Positions 25,208 to 34,010 of a stretch of 39,436 bases of DNA are shown here, piece after piece (position 1 is the first letter of the stretch; every line of letters begins with the position of its first letter). The position numbers and the translations under genes were made by a program. The stretch is from the NCBI GenBank assembly GCA_903970475.1, contig CAJCIQ010000079.1, positions 1-39,436 of the forward strand, read 5' to 3'. The notes beneath the pieces were generated by a model. That model had not been told where the DNA came from. It did no database searches and saw nothing but the letters and a program-made list of their open reading frames with translations. The DNA comes from Beijerinckiaceae bacterium. Its GTDB lineage: Bacteria > Bacteroidota > Bacteroidia > Chitinophagales > Chitinophagaceae.

Positions 25208-26218
25208 ATGGGGGAATCGGAGGACTATATCATTGACATTATCGGTAAACAGCTTAATGGGACGGCGACTGCATCAGAATTGCAGCAACTGGAAGCCTGG
25301 CTGAACGCCGCTCCATCTCAAAGAAGGGAAGAATATGAGGCTTACAAGCAGATCTGGGATGAATCCGGGAGGTCGCCTTTTCCTGGAACGGATGCTTTTG
25401 ATACCCGGGCCGCCTGGGAAAGGATAGATCGGCAGATGAAGGTTCCAAAGGTCCAGTCATCTGTTACCCCGGCGCTCGAGCCGGCCCCCAAAAAACAGAT
25501 AACCCGATGGCTATTGGTCGCCGCAGCCATCCTTGTACTCGGCGTTGGCTCATTTTGGTTATATAAATCCATAAATGGAGATAGAACATTGACGGCTGAA
25601 ACAGATAATCTGGTTGTGAGCCTCTCGGATGGTTCTGTGGTAACCCTTAGAAAAGGTGCTGTTTTATCCTACCCAGTCAAGTTTCGTCAAGGTCAAAGAA
25701 GTGTACAATTGAATGGACAAGCTTTTTTTGACATCCAAAAGGATGCCCGATCTACCTTTTCTGTGCAAACGGCGACTTCCACCATCAAGGTATTGGGAAC
25801 TTCTTTTTTTGTGAGCATAGCCAGCGATACTGTTAACGTTACCGTTATTAGTGGTAAGATTCGGTTGGAGGACAGGGAAAATGTGGAAAGTTATGTAGAG
25901 CTGTCTGCCGATCAATCCGTCGGCCTGGCTTCCCACCGGTTTGTCAAGGACAGCATACGTAATACCAATTACCTGGCTTGGAAAACGGGCGTTCTCGACT
26001 TTGACAATGAGCCCCTTGACGAGGTTGTCAAGGATTTAAATAGTTATTACGGAGACTCCGTTTCTCTTGCACCTGAACTGGTACCTGTAGCATCGACGAT
26101 TAAGGTAACGCTGCATTTCAACAAAGAATCCTTGTCCAGGGTATTGGAGGAGATCAAACTTACCACTGGTTTGAACAGTAAGGAAGAAGAGAACCGGACG
26201 GTCTTTTTTCATAAGTAG
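25208..26218 (+). CDS. FecR-family anti-sigma factor
   Basis: The 336-residue protein has a cytoplasmic N-terminal sigma-binding region (~1-95, with LEAWLNAAPSQRREYEAY-like sequence), one membrane helix at 101-119, the FecR domain (~130-225: SLSDGSVVTLRKGAVLSYP, GQAFFDIQ, TIKVLGTSFFVS) and a C-terminal DUF4974-type domain (~255-335, with LDEVVKDLNSYYG). It sits between the sigma gene and the TonB receptor, which starts 4 bp after its stop. This is the classic sigma / anti-sigma / receptor order for cell-surface signalling. Confidence 0.95.
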   Translation: MGESEDYIIDIIGKQLNGTATASELQQLEAWLNAAPSQRREEYEAYKQIWDESGRSPFPGTDAFDTRAAWERIDRQMKVPKVQSSVTPALEPAPKKQITRWLLVAAAILVLGVGSFWLYKSINGDRTLTAETDNLVVSLSDGSVVTLRKGAVLSYPVKFRQGQRSVQLNGQAFFDIQKDARSTFSVQTATSTIKVLGTSFFVSIASDTVNVTVISGKIRLEDRENVESYVELSADQSVGLASHRFVKDSIRNTNYLAWKTGVLDFDNEPLDEVVKDLNSYYGDSVSLAPELVPVASTIKVTLHFNKESLSRVLEEIKLTTGLNSKEEENRTVFFHK

Positions 26219-26222
26219 CTAC

Positions 26223-28799
26223 ATGCTGAAATTTTGGTTCGCGGCCTTGTTGCCTATTTTTGTACTCACTACTTCTACCACCATTGCCCAACAGGGGAAT
26301 GTGTTGGACGTAAGGTTACGCAACCTCCCCATCATCCATACCCACCTGAAGCATGAGGGCTCCGTCAAACAATACATAGATTATATTAGCCGGATATCCG
26401 GGGCCGTCTTTGAATATGCCTCCAATATTTTAGATGTTCATAAAGTTATCTACCTACAGCCGGGTGATACGACCATAGAGGATGTACTCAGGGAAATAGC
26501 CTCCCAGGAACAGGTAACCCTCGTTGAAATGGGCAATAAGCTCATTTTTGCGCCTTCCTTACCCACTTCAGGGGTTAGCCAACCGTTGAGTCAATATACC
26601 TTATTTGGGTTTGTTCAGGAGGAAGGCAGCCGGGAACCCCTGATAGGCGCTACCATACTGGATTCCATTTCAGGAAAAGGGTGTATCACGAACAGTCAGG
26701 GATATTATAGCTTCCCGATATCGGGTGGTTCGCATGTATTTTGGATATCCTATGTGGGTTATCAACCGCAAAGCTTGCATATAGACCTCCATGAAGATGT
26801 ACGTAAGGATTGCAGGCTTTCCCTGGATAATCAGCTTATTGGCGCCACAACCATTTCCGCTAAGTCACCCAAGAAAGAGGATGCCTTCAAAACCCGTTCT
26901 TCCAAAAGTGAATTATACAATAATTTTCTCGGGGAAAACGATGCCATAAGGGCCCGGTTGCTTGATCCTGGGGTCACCAGCACCGAAGACATCAATGGCA
27001 TGCTCGTCAGAGGAGGGGATCCGGACCAAAACCTGTTTTTGCTGGATGGCAATGAGGTATTCAACCCAACCCATTTGCTTGGCGCTTTGTCTATTGTGAA
27101 CACCAGTTCCTTACAGTCCATGCAATTTTATAAGGGCGATTTTCCTGCCCGTTTTGACGGAGGAATTTCCTCGGTTACCGATGTGTATACCAAGGATGGC
27201 AATATGGAGCGATGGACTGGGGATGCCAACCTGGGCTTGCTGGCGGGCTCTGCCACTATTGAAGGGCCTTTGGTGAAAAATAAACTGGCGGTCATGGCTA
27301 GCTTTCGGGAAGGCTGGCCAAATATGCTGTTGACGGAATTGAGCAAGAGCTATGATTATTCTTTTCAGGATATCAATCTTAAGTTTACCTACCTGATTAA
27401 TAACAACAACAAGCTCGTTGTCAATGGATACAGTGGCAAAGACTACATGAATGGTGTTGACGATAACGCCAACAATGCGTTCAACCGGTGGGGAAACAAG
27501 CTTGCTTCGCTTAGATGGATGCATATATGGGGAACCCGGTCTGTCATGAACATCTCCATCAACAAAAGCCGCTATGATAACATGGCCGGATTTGTCAATT
27601 ATTTCCTGCCGGATTCCGTTGCCTACCAGGATAGTACCTACAATACCTATTGTTATATAGACCATACCGATGCCAAGGCCCAACTGGAACTGTTTGCCAC
27701 GGGTAAATTGAAATTCAATATAGGCGGGAGATTGGCCAGGACCAGGGTGCAACCTTTTGAAACCAATATTGACGATTCATTGGTGGATGATATTTCCGAT
27801 TTCAGGGCATTTGCTCCCCTGGACTACACGGATGGAGACCTGTATTATGAGAATGAAATCCGACTCAGCAAACGTTGGTTTATGCGGCCAGGGGTTCATA
27901 CCACTTTTTATAAATTCAAAGACTATAAATACGCATCTGTCCAGCCCCGATTTTTTACTTCCTATGTGTTGACACCGGAACAGCAGGTTTTCTTTTCCTA
28001 TGCCAGAACAGGCCAATACCTTCATATGGTAGACAACCCTTCCCTGGGGGTTAACAATAACTTCTGGCTTCCCAGTACCCGGATCATAAAACCGGAAACT
28101 GGTACCATGTTGAATCTGGGTTATACCTATAAGGATACCAAGGCAACCAAAATCACCCTGGAGGCTTACTACAAAAAGATGAACCATATCATCAATTACA
28201 ACGATGGAGGTAACGTCTTTTATGATGATAGTACCTGGGAAGCCGATATGGTAACGGGTAAAGGTTGGAGCTATGGCCTGGAGGCCCAGGTGGACAAAAA
28301 GCTGGGGCCTTGGTGGTCCATCACGGCTGGATATTCACTTTCATGGACCTGGAGGCAGTTCGATAGCATCAACAACGGGCAGAAATTCCCCTATACCTAT
28401 GACCGGCGCCACCAATTGCAGGTGTTGGTATCCTATATGCCCAATAAACATTGGGACTTTAATGTGCATTGGACCTTTGTCAGCGGGGATGCCTATACCC
28501 CTTTTAACCTGAACGCCTTCGAGGATAACCCCATTGCGTATGGATCGCTTTATAATGCGGAAGGAATCAATGCTGCCCGAACCCATCCTATTCAGCGACT
28601 GGACCTTGCTGCGGCATACCGGTTTACTACCAGAAGGTTAGCTCACCTGATAACGTTGGGATTCTATAATATCAGCAGTTCGCCTGAACAATACAATTAT
28701 AATCTGATGATCACAGAGGATGGGCAGCTTCAAGGTGCTGCCTCTCCAACCAGTGTTTTTGGCTTTACGCCTTATATTTCTTACTCACTCCATTTTTAA
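26223..28799 (+). CDS. TonB-dependent outer-membrane receptor with STN signalling domain
   Basis: The 858-residue protein has a signal peptide (~1-22), an STN domain (~45-110, with IDYISRISGAVFEY and EDVLREIASQEQVTLVEMG), a carboxypeptidase-regulatory-like domain (~127-205), a plug (~235-335, with GMLVRGGDPDQNLFLLDG) and a beta-barrel. The barrel ends in a terminal Phe (YISYSLHF), the usual outer-membrane assembly signal. The STN domain receives contact from FecR, so substrate binding should release the sigma factor. No SusD gene is nearby, so this is not a standard SusCD glycan importer. The substrate is not evident; iron chelates, peptides or small polymers are possible. Confidence 0.94.
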   Translation: MLKFWFAALLPIFVLTTSTTIAQQGNVLDVRLRNLPIIHTHLKHEGSVKQYIDYISRISGAVFEYASNILDVHKVIYLQPGDTTIEDVLREIASQEQVTLVEMGNKLIFAPSLPTSGVSQPLSQYTLFGFVQEEGSREPLIGATILDSISGKGCITNSQGYYSFPISGGSHVFWISYVGYQPQSLHIDLHEDVRKDCRLSLDNQLIGATTISAKSPKKEDAFKTRSSKSELYNNFLGENDAIRARLLDPGVTSTEDINGMLVRGGDPDQNLFLLDGNEVFNPTHLLGALSIVNTSSLQSMQFYKGDFPARFDGGISSVTDVYTKDGNMERWTGDANLGLLAGSATIEGPLVKNKLAVMASFREGWPNMLLTELSKSYDYSFQDINLKFTYLINNNNKLVVNGYSGKDYMNGVDDNANNAFNRWGNKLASLRWMHIWGTRSVMNISINKSRYDNMAGFVNYFLPDSVAYQDSTYNTYCYIDHTDAKAQLELFATGKLKFNIGGRLARTRVQPFETNIDDSLVDDISDFRAFAPLDYTDGDLYYENEIRLSKRWFMRPGVHTTFYKFKDYKYASVQPRFFTSYVLTPEQQVFFSYARTGQYLHMVDNPSLGVNNNFWLPSTRIIKPETGTMLNLGYTYKDTKATKITLEAYYKKMNHIINYNDGGNVFYDDSTWEADMVTGKGWSYGLEAQVDKKLGPWWSITAGYSLSWTWRQFDSINNGQKFPYTYDRRHQLQVLVSYMPNKHWDFNVHWTFVSGDAYTPFNLNAFEDNPIAYGSLYNAEGINAARTHPIQRLDLAAAYRFTTRRLAHLITLGFYNISSSPEQYNYNLMITEDGQLQGAASPTSVFGFTPYISYSLHF

Positions 28800-28863
28800 T
28801 AAATAAACCGAAAAAGGCGTAGGGGTTTAGGTCGACTTCTTCTTTTCATAAATAAAAGCATTT

Positions 28864-29625
28864 ATGAAGAAGATGAACATGGCCTTCGCCTCGGTTGCAG
28901 CGGTCTTAATGGTAGGCCTCGTAGTTGTATTGCCTGCTTGTAAAAAGAGTAACGATGGGTCTGCCATCCCTGAAGTAGTACAAGTGGCTACGGTGGATGC
29001 GGTACCGAAGGTTCCCTATGTTGATGTATACGTTAACGGGGCCAAATCGCCCAGCAGGGTAGCATACCTCGACCAGGCCCAACCTGCAACGGTAACTTAT
29101 AGCTATGATACCCTCCATGGAGGTAACCTCAACCTTCGATTGACGGATAGTTTGAATAATGATATTGTAGAAGACGGTATCTCTGCCCAGCCTTATATGC
29201 ATTATTCCCTGATCGTTTATGACACGCTATCCAATAGTGTAAAGAAAACAAAGACCTTACTGCTTGCAGACGACTTGATATCTCCAGGCAAAAAAATGTC
29301 TAAAGTCAGGTTCCTGAACCTGTCTCCAAGTGCCCCAGCGGTGGACGTAGATCTGATCAGTGCTAAAGACAGTATACGGGTAACCACCACGGCTGATTAT
29401 GTGGGCGACAACCCCAACGCCGGAAGCCTTTCTGCTTTTATTAATCTGGTTTCAGCAGATTACCATATGAAGGTGAAAACAAAATCCGGAGGAAAAACAA
29501 TAGTACTCTTTGATGATCCTTCCCTCCAATTGACCAGTGGTAAAATATTCACCGTGTACCTCAAGGGGTTGGGCCATTTGTCCAATAAGTACAGGGAAAG
29601 TATTCAAGTCATTCAACATAATTAG
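28864..29625 (+). CDS. DUF4397-type lipoprotein
   Basis: The 253-residue protein has a signal ending in a lipobox with Cys26 (VLPAC) followed by KKSNDG, typical of Bacteroidota lipoproteins. Two related beta domains follow (~40-130 and ~140-250). The second has KVRFLNLSPSAPAVDVDL, the DUF4397 signature, and the first has a matching VPYVDVYVNG. It lies 64 bp after the TonB receptor and 8 bp before the glycosyltransferase gene. Its position suggests a surface or periplasmic partner of the receptor, but this is inference. Confidence 0.82.
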   Translation: MKKMNMAFASVAAVLMVGLVVVLPACKKSNDGSAIPEVVQVATVDAVPKVPYVDVYVNGAKSPSRVAYLDQAQPATVTYSYDTLHGGNLNLRLTDSLNNDIVEDGISAQPYMHYSLIVYDTLSNSVKKTKTLLLADDLISPGKKMSKVRFLNLSPSAPAVDVDLISAKDSIRVTTTADYVGDNPNAGSLSAFINLVSADYHMKVKTKSGGKTIVLFDDPSLQLTSGKIFTVYLKGLGHLSNKYRESIQVIQHN

Positions 29626-29633
29626 AAAAACCA

Positions 29634-30470
29634 ATGATCTCTTTGAAACCCAAGACCCCCTCATTCTCTGAATCGAGGGGGCTCTCTGTCGCTTACCCGA
29701 ATCGGGTTCAGATTAAGGTAAGTGTAGTCATGATCACCTTCAACGAAGGCCGTACTATTGGCCGCACCCTTTCGAAGCTGCAATGGTGTGATGAGATTGT
29801 CGTGGTGGACAGCAACAGTACCGATGATACTGTTTCCATTTGTTTGTCCTATGGGTGTACGGTATACCAGAAACCATTCTCAGGTTATGGAGACCAGAAG
29901 CAGTATGCCCTTTCTAAGGCTAACAACGATTGGGTGCTTTGCCTGGACGCTGATGAAGTGTTGACGGCGCCATTGGTAGATGAAATCCAGCAAATACTCT
30001 CCAAGCCTTCTTTGTACTCAGGCTATTCCCTGCCGATGAACCTGGTTTTCCTCGACCGGGAGTTCCGGCATGGAAGGGAGAGCGGCAGGCATTTCATCAG
30101 GCTATTCAACAAAAGGTGGGGGCATTTTACCAACGCATTAGTGCATGAGGGTATCCGGGTGGAAGGCAAAACCGGCAAGTTGAAAAATCACCTGCTTCAT
30201 TACAGCTATACCAGCCACGCACAGTGGTTTGAAAAATGCAACCGTTATTCCACCCTGGCTGCTCAGGAAGCTGTCCGGAAAGGAAAGCGAAAGAGCCTGC
30301 TGGCCATTGCTACGGTCCTCCCCTACTATTTCTTCCGCTATTATATCGTCAACGGGAATTTTTTGAATGGGCGGGAAGGATTTTATTGGTCCGTCTACAG
30401 CACCCATTACCATTTTGCCAAGTATGTAAAGATCATGGAGCTGTATAAATGCAAAACCAACCGAAAATGA
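29634..30470 (+). CDS. Family 2 glycosyltransferase (WaaE/KdtX-like)
   Basis: The 278-residue enzyme has the GT-A fold motifs of inverting family 2 transferases: VSVVMITFNEGRTIGRTL, EIVVVDSNSTDDT and the metal-binding CLDADEVL (DxD-like). QKPFSGYGDQKQYAL and the LNGREGFYW end region match the LPS core beta-1,4-glucosyltransferase-like subgroup. It would add a sugar to an LPS or exopolysaccharide acceptor at the cytoplasmic face. It starts 8 bp after the lipoprotein gene and overlaps the deacetylase gene. A later in-frame start is unlikely because conserved sequence begins near residue 29. Confidence 0.9.
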   Translation: MISLKPKTPSFSESRGLSVAYPNRVQIKVSVVMITFNEGRTIGRTLSKLQWCDEIVVVDSNSTDDTVSICLSYGCTVYQKPFSGYGDQKQYALSKANNDWVLCLDADEVLTAPLVDEIQQILSKPSLYSGYSLPMNLVFLDREFRHGRESGRHFIRLFNKRWGHFTNALVHEGIRVEGKTGKLKNHLLHYSYTSHAQWFEKCNRYSTLAAQEAVRKGKRKSLLAIATVLPYYFFRYYIVNGNFLNGREGFYWSVYSTHYHFAKYVKIMELYKCKTNRK

Positions 30471-31177
30471 AACTACGCGTTTTAATGTATCATTGTGTAT
30501 CTGAAGAAGGACCTACGGACGATCTTACCGTGAGCAAACAACAATTGCTCAGACAATTTAATTACCTCAATGAGCAAGGTTATAACAGCATTAGCTTTAG
30601 TCAGCTGATTGCTCATTACCACCTTAACGTGCCCCTGCCTCCAAAACCGGTCTTGATCACCTTTGATGATGGGTTTAAAAATAATTTTGATATTGCTTAT
30701 CCGCTGGCATGCACGTTAAAGATCAAAATCAATCTATTCCTTGTCCCTGCATTTATTATCAAGGGCTCTTATCGGGGCCTGGATTGCCTTGGGGTGAAGG
30801 AAATCGCTCAAATGGACCCATCGGTCGTGCAAATGGGGCTGCATGCATTCGGACATGATAGTTATACAGATTTGTCTGCAACTGAAATAGATGCGGACCT
30901 GAGGCTTTGCAGACATTATATGGAGGTGTTGGGCATTACCTGGCAACCCTGTCTGGCTTATCCATTTGGCGCCTACCCCAAACGGAAGGGCGTTAAGCAA
31001 ACGGCCCTGTTTAAAACCCTTGATACCAATGGCATACGGCTGGCATTCCGGATCGGAAACCGATTGAATCGTCTTCCGCTGGATAAGCCATTCCAGGTAC
31101 AGCGTTGTGATATACGGGGTGACGAATCTTTCAATAAGTTTAAATGGAGCCTGAGACTGGGAAAGAAGTGGCTATAA
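30449..31177 (+). CDS. Polysaccharide deacetylase (NodB homology, carbohydrate esterase 4)
   Basis: The protein has 242 residues from ATG 30449. The alternative ATG 30467 gives 236 residues and an ATGA overlap with the glycosyltransferase stop. GGAG about 10 nt before 30449 favours the longer form, while family length favours either. TFDDG (catalytic Asp73, metal Asp74) and HAFGH (His132, His136) form the metal site, and AYPFGAYP is the third motif. Such enzymes remove acetyl groups from N-acetyl sugars. No signal peptide is visible, so it may act in the cytoplasm on the product of the adjacent glycosyltransferase. It ends with a 6-bp convergent overlap with the amidohydrolase gene. Confidence 0.9.
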   Translation: MQNQPKMKLRVLMYHCVSEEGPTDDLTVSKQQLLRQFNYLNEQGYNSISFSQLIAHYHLNVPLPPKPVLITFDDGFKNNFDIAYPLACTLKIKINLFLVPAFIIKGSYRGLDCLGVKEIAQMDPSVVQMGLHAFGHDSYTDLSATEIDADLRLCRHYMEVLGITWQPCLAYPFGAYPKRKGVKQTALFKTLDTNGIRLAFRIGNRLNRLPLDKPFQVQRCDIRGDESFNKFKWSLRLGKKWL

Positions 31178-32146
31178 CTTCATCAGCTTTTCCGCATTTT
31201 GATGAGCAATTATAGCTTTGTCCGACTCAGAGATGGACAATCCTTCCAGAAACGCCTTGGACTTACTCATAGATCCATATGGATAGTCGCAAGAAAACAT
31301 GATCCTATCAACGCCCACCTCTGAAAGCATGTTCTGGAAGGATGACTTATAGTTCCAGCCACTGGTGGTATAATAGACATTTTCCCGGAGGTATTCCCCT
31401 ACCGGGCGTTTGAGTTTGGTTAACCGGGGGTTCAATACCGCATTCATCCGTTCCTGCATGAAGGGAAGCCCTTCTCCCAGGTGTCCTACGATTATTTGAA
31501 GCTTGGGGAAGCGATCGAATACCCCACCCAGGATGATCCGGATGACGTGCACCGCTGTTTCGATATGCCAACCCCATCCTGGTTTGGAAAGTATGCTGGT
31601 CAATTCAGGGGAGAAACCTGAGTAATAGGCTTCCACTACTGCTTTAGGTGGTTGGGTCGGATGAAGGTAGATGGGCACGCCCAGGGCTTCGGCTGCTTCC
31701 AGTACCGGCCAGAAGAATTGATTATCTAAATAACGCTCCTGTATATGCCCATTGATATTGGCTCCCACAAAACCGTGATCATTCACCGCACGCTCCAACT
31801 CTTTTACCGCCTCTGTTGGCCGGGCCAGCGCTAAGGCGGCAAAACCGCCAAAGCGGGTTGGATATGCTTTAATGGCTTCTGCCAGATATTCATTCGTTTC
31901 TCTTGCGGAGGCTACTGCTTCCGCTTCGTCTAATTGTTCTACGCCCGGTGCATTGAGGGACAGTATTTGTAGATCAATACCTGCTGCATCCATTTCCGCT
32001 ACCCGCTGTTTGCCCAGGTCTACTAGCTTTGCTGGAATCTCATGATAAGGGGTGTTTGGATTGGCGGCCAATTCTTTTGTTTCTCTTCCTGCCGTGTCCA
32101 GCCAGTTAGGGCTGGCAAAATGTTCTTCTAAGGTTATCAGTCGCAT
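31172..32146 (-). CDS. Amidohydrolase-family decarboxylase (gamma-resorcylate / 2,3-dihydroxybenzoate decarboxylase-like)
   Basis: The 324-residue enzyme starts MRLITLEEHF. The EEH motif replaces the HxH of typical amidohydrolases and is the pattern of gamma-resorcylate decarboxylases. The metal ligands expected by analogy are Glu7, His9, His162 (YLHPTQPP) and Asp287 (FSCDYPYG), with His222 in GHLGEGLPF. Known members remove CO2 non-oxidatively from hydroxybenzoates, but the aromatic substrate here is unproven. ACMSD-type or hydrolytic activity is the alternative. The gene stands alone and its 3' end overlaps the deacetylase gene by 6 bp. Confidence 0.85.
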   Translation of the reverse strand: MRLITLEEHFASPNWLDTAGRETKELAANPNTPYHEIPAKLVDLGKQRVAEMDAAGIDLQILSLNAPGVEQLDEAEAVASARETNEYLAEAIKAYPTRFGGFAALALARPTEAVKELERAVNDHGFVGANINGHIQERYLDNQFFWPVLEAAEALGVPIYLHPTQPPKAVVEAYYSGFSPELTSILSKPGWGWHIETAVHVIRIILGGVFDRFPKLQIIVGHLGEGLPFMQERMNAVLNPRLTKLKRPVGEYLRENVYYTTSGWNYKSSFQNMLSEVGVDRIMFSCDYPYGSMSKSKAFLEGLSISESDKAIIAHQNAEKLMKL

Positions 32147-32309
32147 GATAGATTCATTTTAGACCCCAAATATAAGTCAGCGTTATTAGTTTCGCTAAGT
32201 ATCCTACACGATGATTATTTATTCAGGATGAGTTTTAGTTCCCATAAAACGATTTTCTTCATTGTCCGTGAATGGCTAAGTATGTGATATAACATTTTTA
32301 ACAATAAAA

Positions 32310-32339
32310 TTGATGGGATTGAACGCTTTGATACATTTT
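32310..32339 (+). promoter_or_regulatory. Bacteroidota-type promoter candidate for the GNAT gene
   Basis: TTG at 32310-32312 and TACATTTT at 32332-32339 are 19 bp apart. This fits the -33 TTG / -7 TAnnTTTG consensus of the Bacteroidota housekeeping sigma factor, with one mismatch in the -7 box. The start codon is 31 bp further on. Confidence 0.35.
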
Positions 32340-32370
32340 ACGTATATGGGTATAAGCAAAAGCATTTCCC

Positions 32371-32892
32371 ATGAGAGTGGACATCAGAGAAGAGACCAGG
32401 GAAGACCAAAGCTCCATTCATCGTTTACTTGCGGAGGCATTTGGAAGGGAAAATGAGGCCGGACTGGTCGATAAATTAAGAAATAGCCCTGCATATATTC
32501 CTGAACTATCCCTGGTGGCCCTGGTAGATGGTTCAATAGCGGGACATATCCTGTTTACAAAGAACCGGATCATCAACGAAGACGGTTCTCAGTTTGAAAG
32601 CCTATCGCTGGCGCCCTTGGCCGTTGGTGCAACCTTTCAGAAGAAAGGCGTAGGCAAGCAACTCATTGGTGCTGGCCTGACCAGGGCCAAAGTATTGGGT
32701 TATTCCTCCGTCCTGGTGTTAGGACACGAACATTATTATCAGAAGTTTGGCTTCCTCCCTGCTGATACCTGGCATATCGTTCCTCCCTTCAAAGTGCCCC
32801 GCAACGTTTTTATGGCCTTAGAGTTATCGCCTCAAAGTCTCCGGCATATTTCCGGAACGGTTATTTTTCCCAAGGAATTTGACCAGGTATAG
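32371..32892 (+). CDS. GNAT-family N-acetyltransferase (YhbS-like)
   Basis: The 173-residue protein has the acetyl-CoA binding motif A: LAPLAVGATFQKKGVGKQLI (Q/RxxGxG/A as QKKGVG). Motif B follows as LVLGHEHYYQKFGF, with the early VDIREETREDQSSIHRLLAEAFG block in front. It transfers an acetyl group from acetyl-CoA to an amine; the substrate cannot be told. It is a single gene with a 224-bp upstream gap that holds a plausible promoter. Confidence 0.9.
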   Translation: MRVDIREETREDQSSIHRLLAEAFGRENEAGLVDKLRNSPAYIPELSLVALVDGSIAGHILFTKNRIINEDGSQFESLSLAPLAVGATFQKKGVGKQLIGAGLTRAKVLGYSSVLVLGHEHYYQKFGFLPADTWHIVPPFKVPRNVFMALELSPQSLRHISGTVIFPKEFDQV

Positions 32893-32942
32893 GTGTGGGA
32901 ATGCCGTTTCGACAACGTATTCGTAAATAAATTTCCCTGTGA

Positions 32943-33752
32943 TTAAATCCCCGTCAATTTTTCCGACAATTGAAGCAACTGGGACCTGGCACCGGGATCG
33001 TAAGCCTGGGACAGGGCTTTGGTTTCCGTCTGGCGGTTAAAATATTTCCCGGATACGTGCTCAAGCTTTGGATTGGTTACCAGATTTACTACCGAGGCCA
33101 CCCCATCCTCTACCGTACTTTGGGGCCTGAACATATGGGTCACAATTTTCGTAGGCATATAAGATGCTGGGTGCAGGGAATTAATTGTAACCCCCTTTTG
33201 GAGTAGGGAAGTCCCCCACTCTACTGCTAACATGATCTGGGCCAGTTTGGCCTGACAATAGGACTGTACACCATCCCAATGCTTTTCCAACAAAGGATCG
33301 GCAAAATTGATGGGCGCCTGGCCTGCCGAGGCGACGTTGATGATTCTGGCGGGGGCCGATGACTCCAGTAGTGGCGTCAGCAGTTTGGTCAGGATATAAG
33401 TGGCCAGATAGTCAACCTGGAATATCATTTCATACCCATCTGTACTGACCCTGCGCTTGGTTTCTACACCTAGTCCTGCATTATTGACGAGCACATGTAA
33501 TTCCTTATGGTTCTGGAGTACGGTATGCGCGAGCTGCTTTATCTGGTCGATATGGGCAAAATCCGCGTTATAGTATACCAGGTCTTTATTACCTGTTTCT
33601 GTTTGGATATCTGCGATCAGCGCTTTTCCTTTCTCTTCCTTTCTTCCGTGCAGGATTAGGGAATATCCCTCCTTTGCCAGGTCAAGGACTACGCCCCTTC
33701 CTAATCCATCGGTTGCTCCTGTTATGAATACTGTTTGGTTCCGTCTATTCAT
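32943..33752 (-). CDS. Short-chain dehydrogenase/reductase
   Basis: The 269-residue protein has the Rossmann cofactor motif TGATDGLG (11-18), the structural motif NNAG (90-93), a catalytic Ser in NVASAG (~142) and the Tyr165-x3-Lys169 pair in SYCQAK. Arg37 and Lys38 after the second strand (LHGRKEEK) favour NADP(H). The C-terminal part (PASYMPTKIVTHMF) resembles the retinol-dehydrogenase/WWOX-like subgroup of classical SDRs. The substrate is unknown. It is transcribed alone, convergent with the GNAT gene. Confidence 0.92.
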   Translation of the reverse strand: MNRRNQTVFITGATDGLGRGVVLDLAKEGYSLILHGRKEEKGKALIADIQTETGNKDLVYYNADFAHIDQIKQLAHTVLQNHKELHVLVNNAGLGVETKRRVSTDGYEMIFQVDYLATYILTKLLTPLLESSAPARIINVASAGQAPINFADPLLEKHWDGVQSYCQAKLAQIMLAVEWGTSLLQKGVTINSLHPASYMPTKIVTHMFRPQSTVEDGVASVVNLVTNPKLEHVSGKYFNRQTETKALSQAYDPGARSQLLQLSEKLTGI

Positions 33753-34010
33753 ATGCTATTATTTATGAAGGCAAAGTGACGGATTATTCTTATCGCTGAA
33801 TAGGCAGCATTATGCTTTGTATGTGCAGTTTGATGCTTCGGCCGTTAGGGGGTGCGAGAAGCGACTCCCGTGTCCAGCGGTTAGAAAGATGGATTATCGG
33901 ATCAAATCTTAGTTTATCGGGATAAAAAAATGGGCGAACCGCGAAATAATTGTTAAATATTGCCCTGTATTTTATCTAGAAACAAGGCTGGTTTATTTTT
34001 CCGTCCGTAA

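Noticed and set aside
27111-27752. Minus-strand open frame of 213 codons inside the TonB receptor gene
   Set aside because: It is a shadow of a well-supported receptor gene, with no start context or motif.
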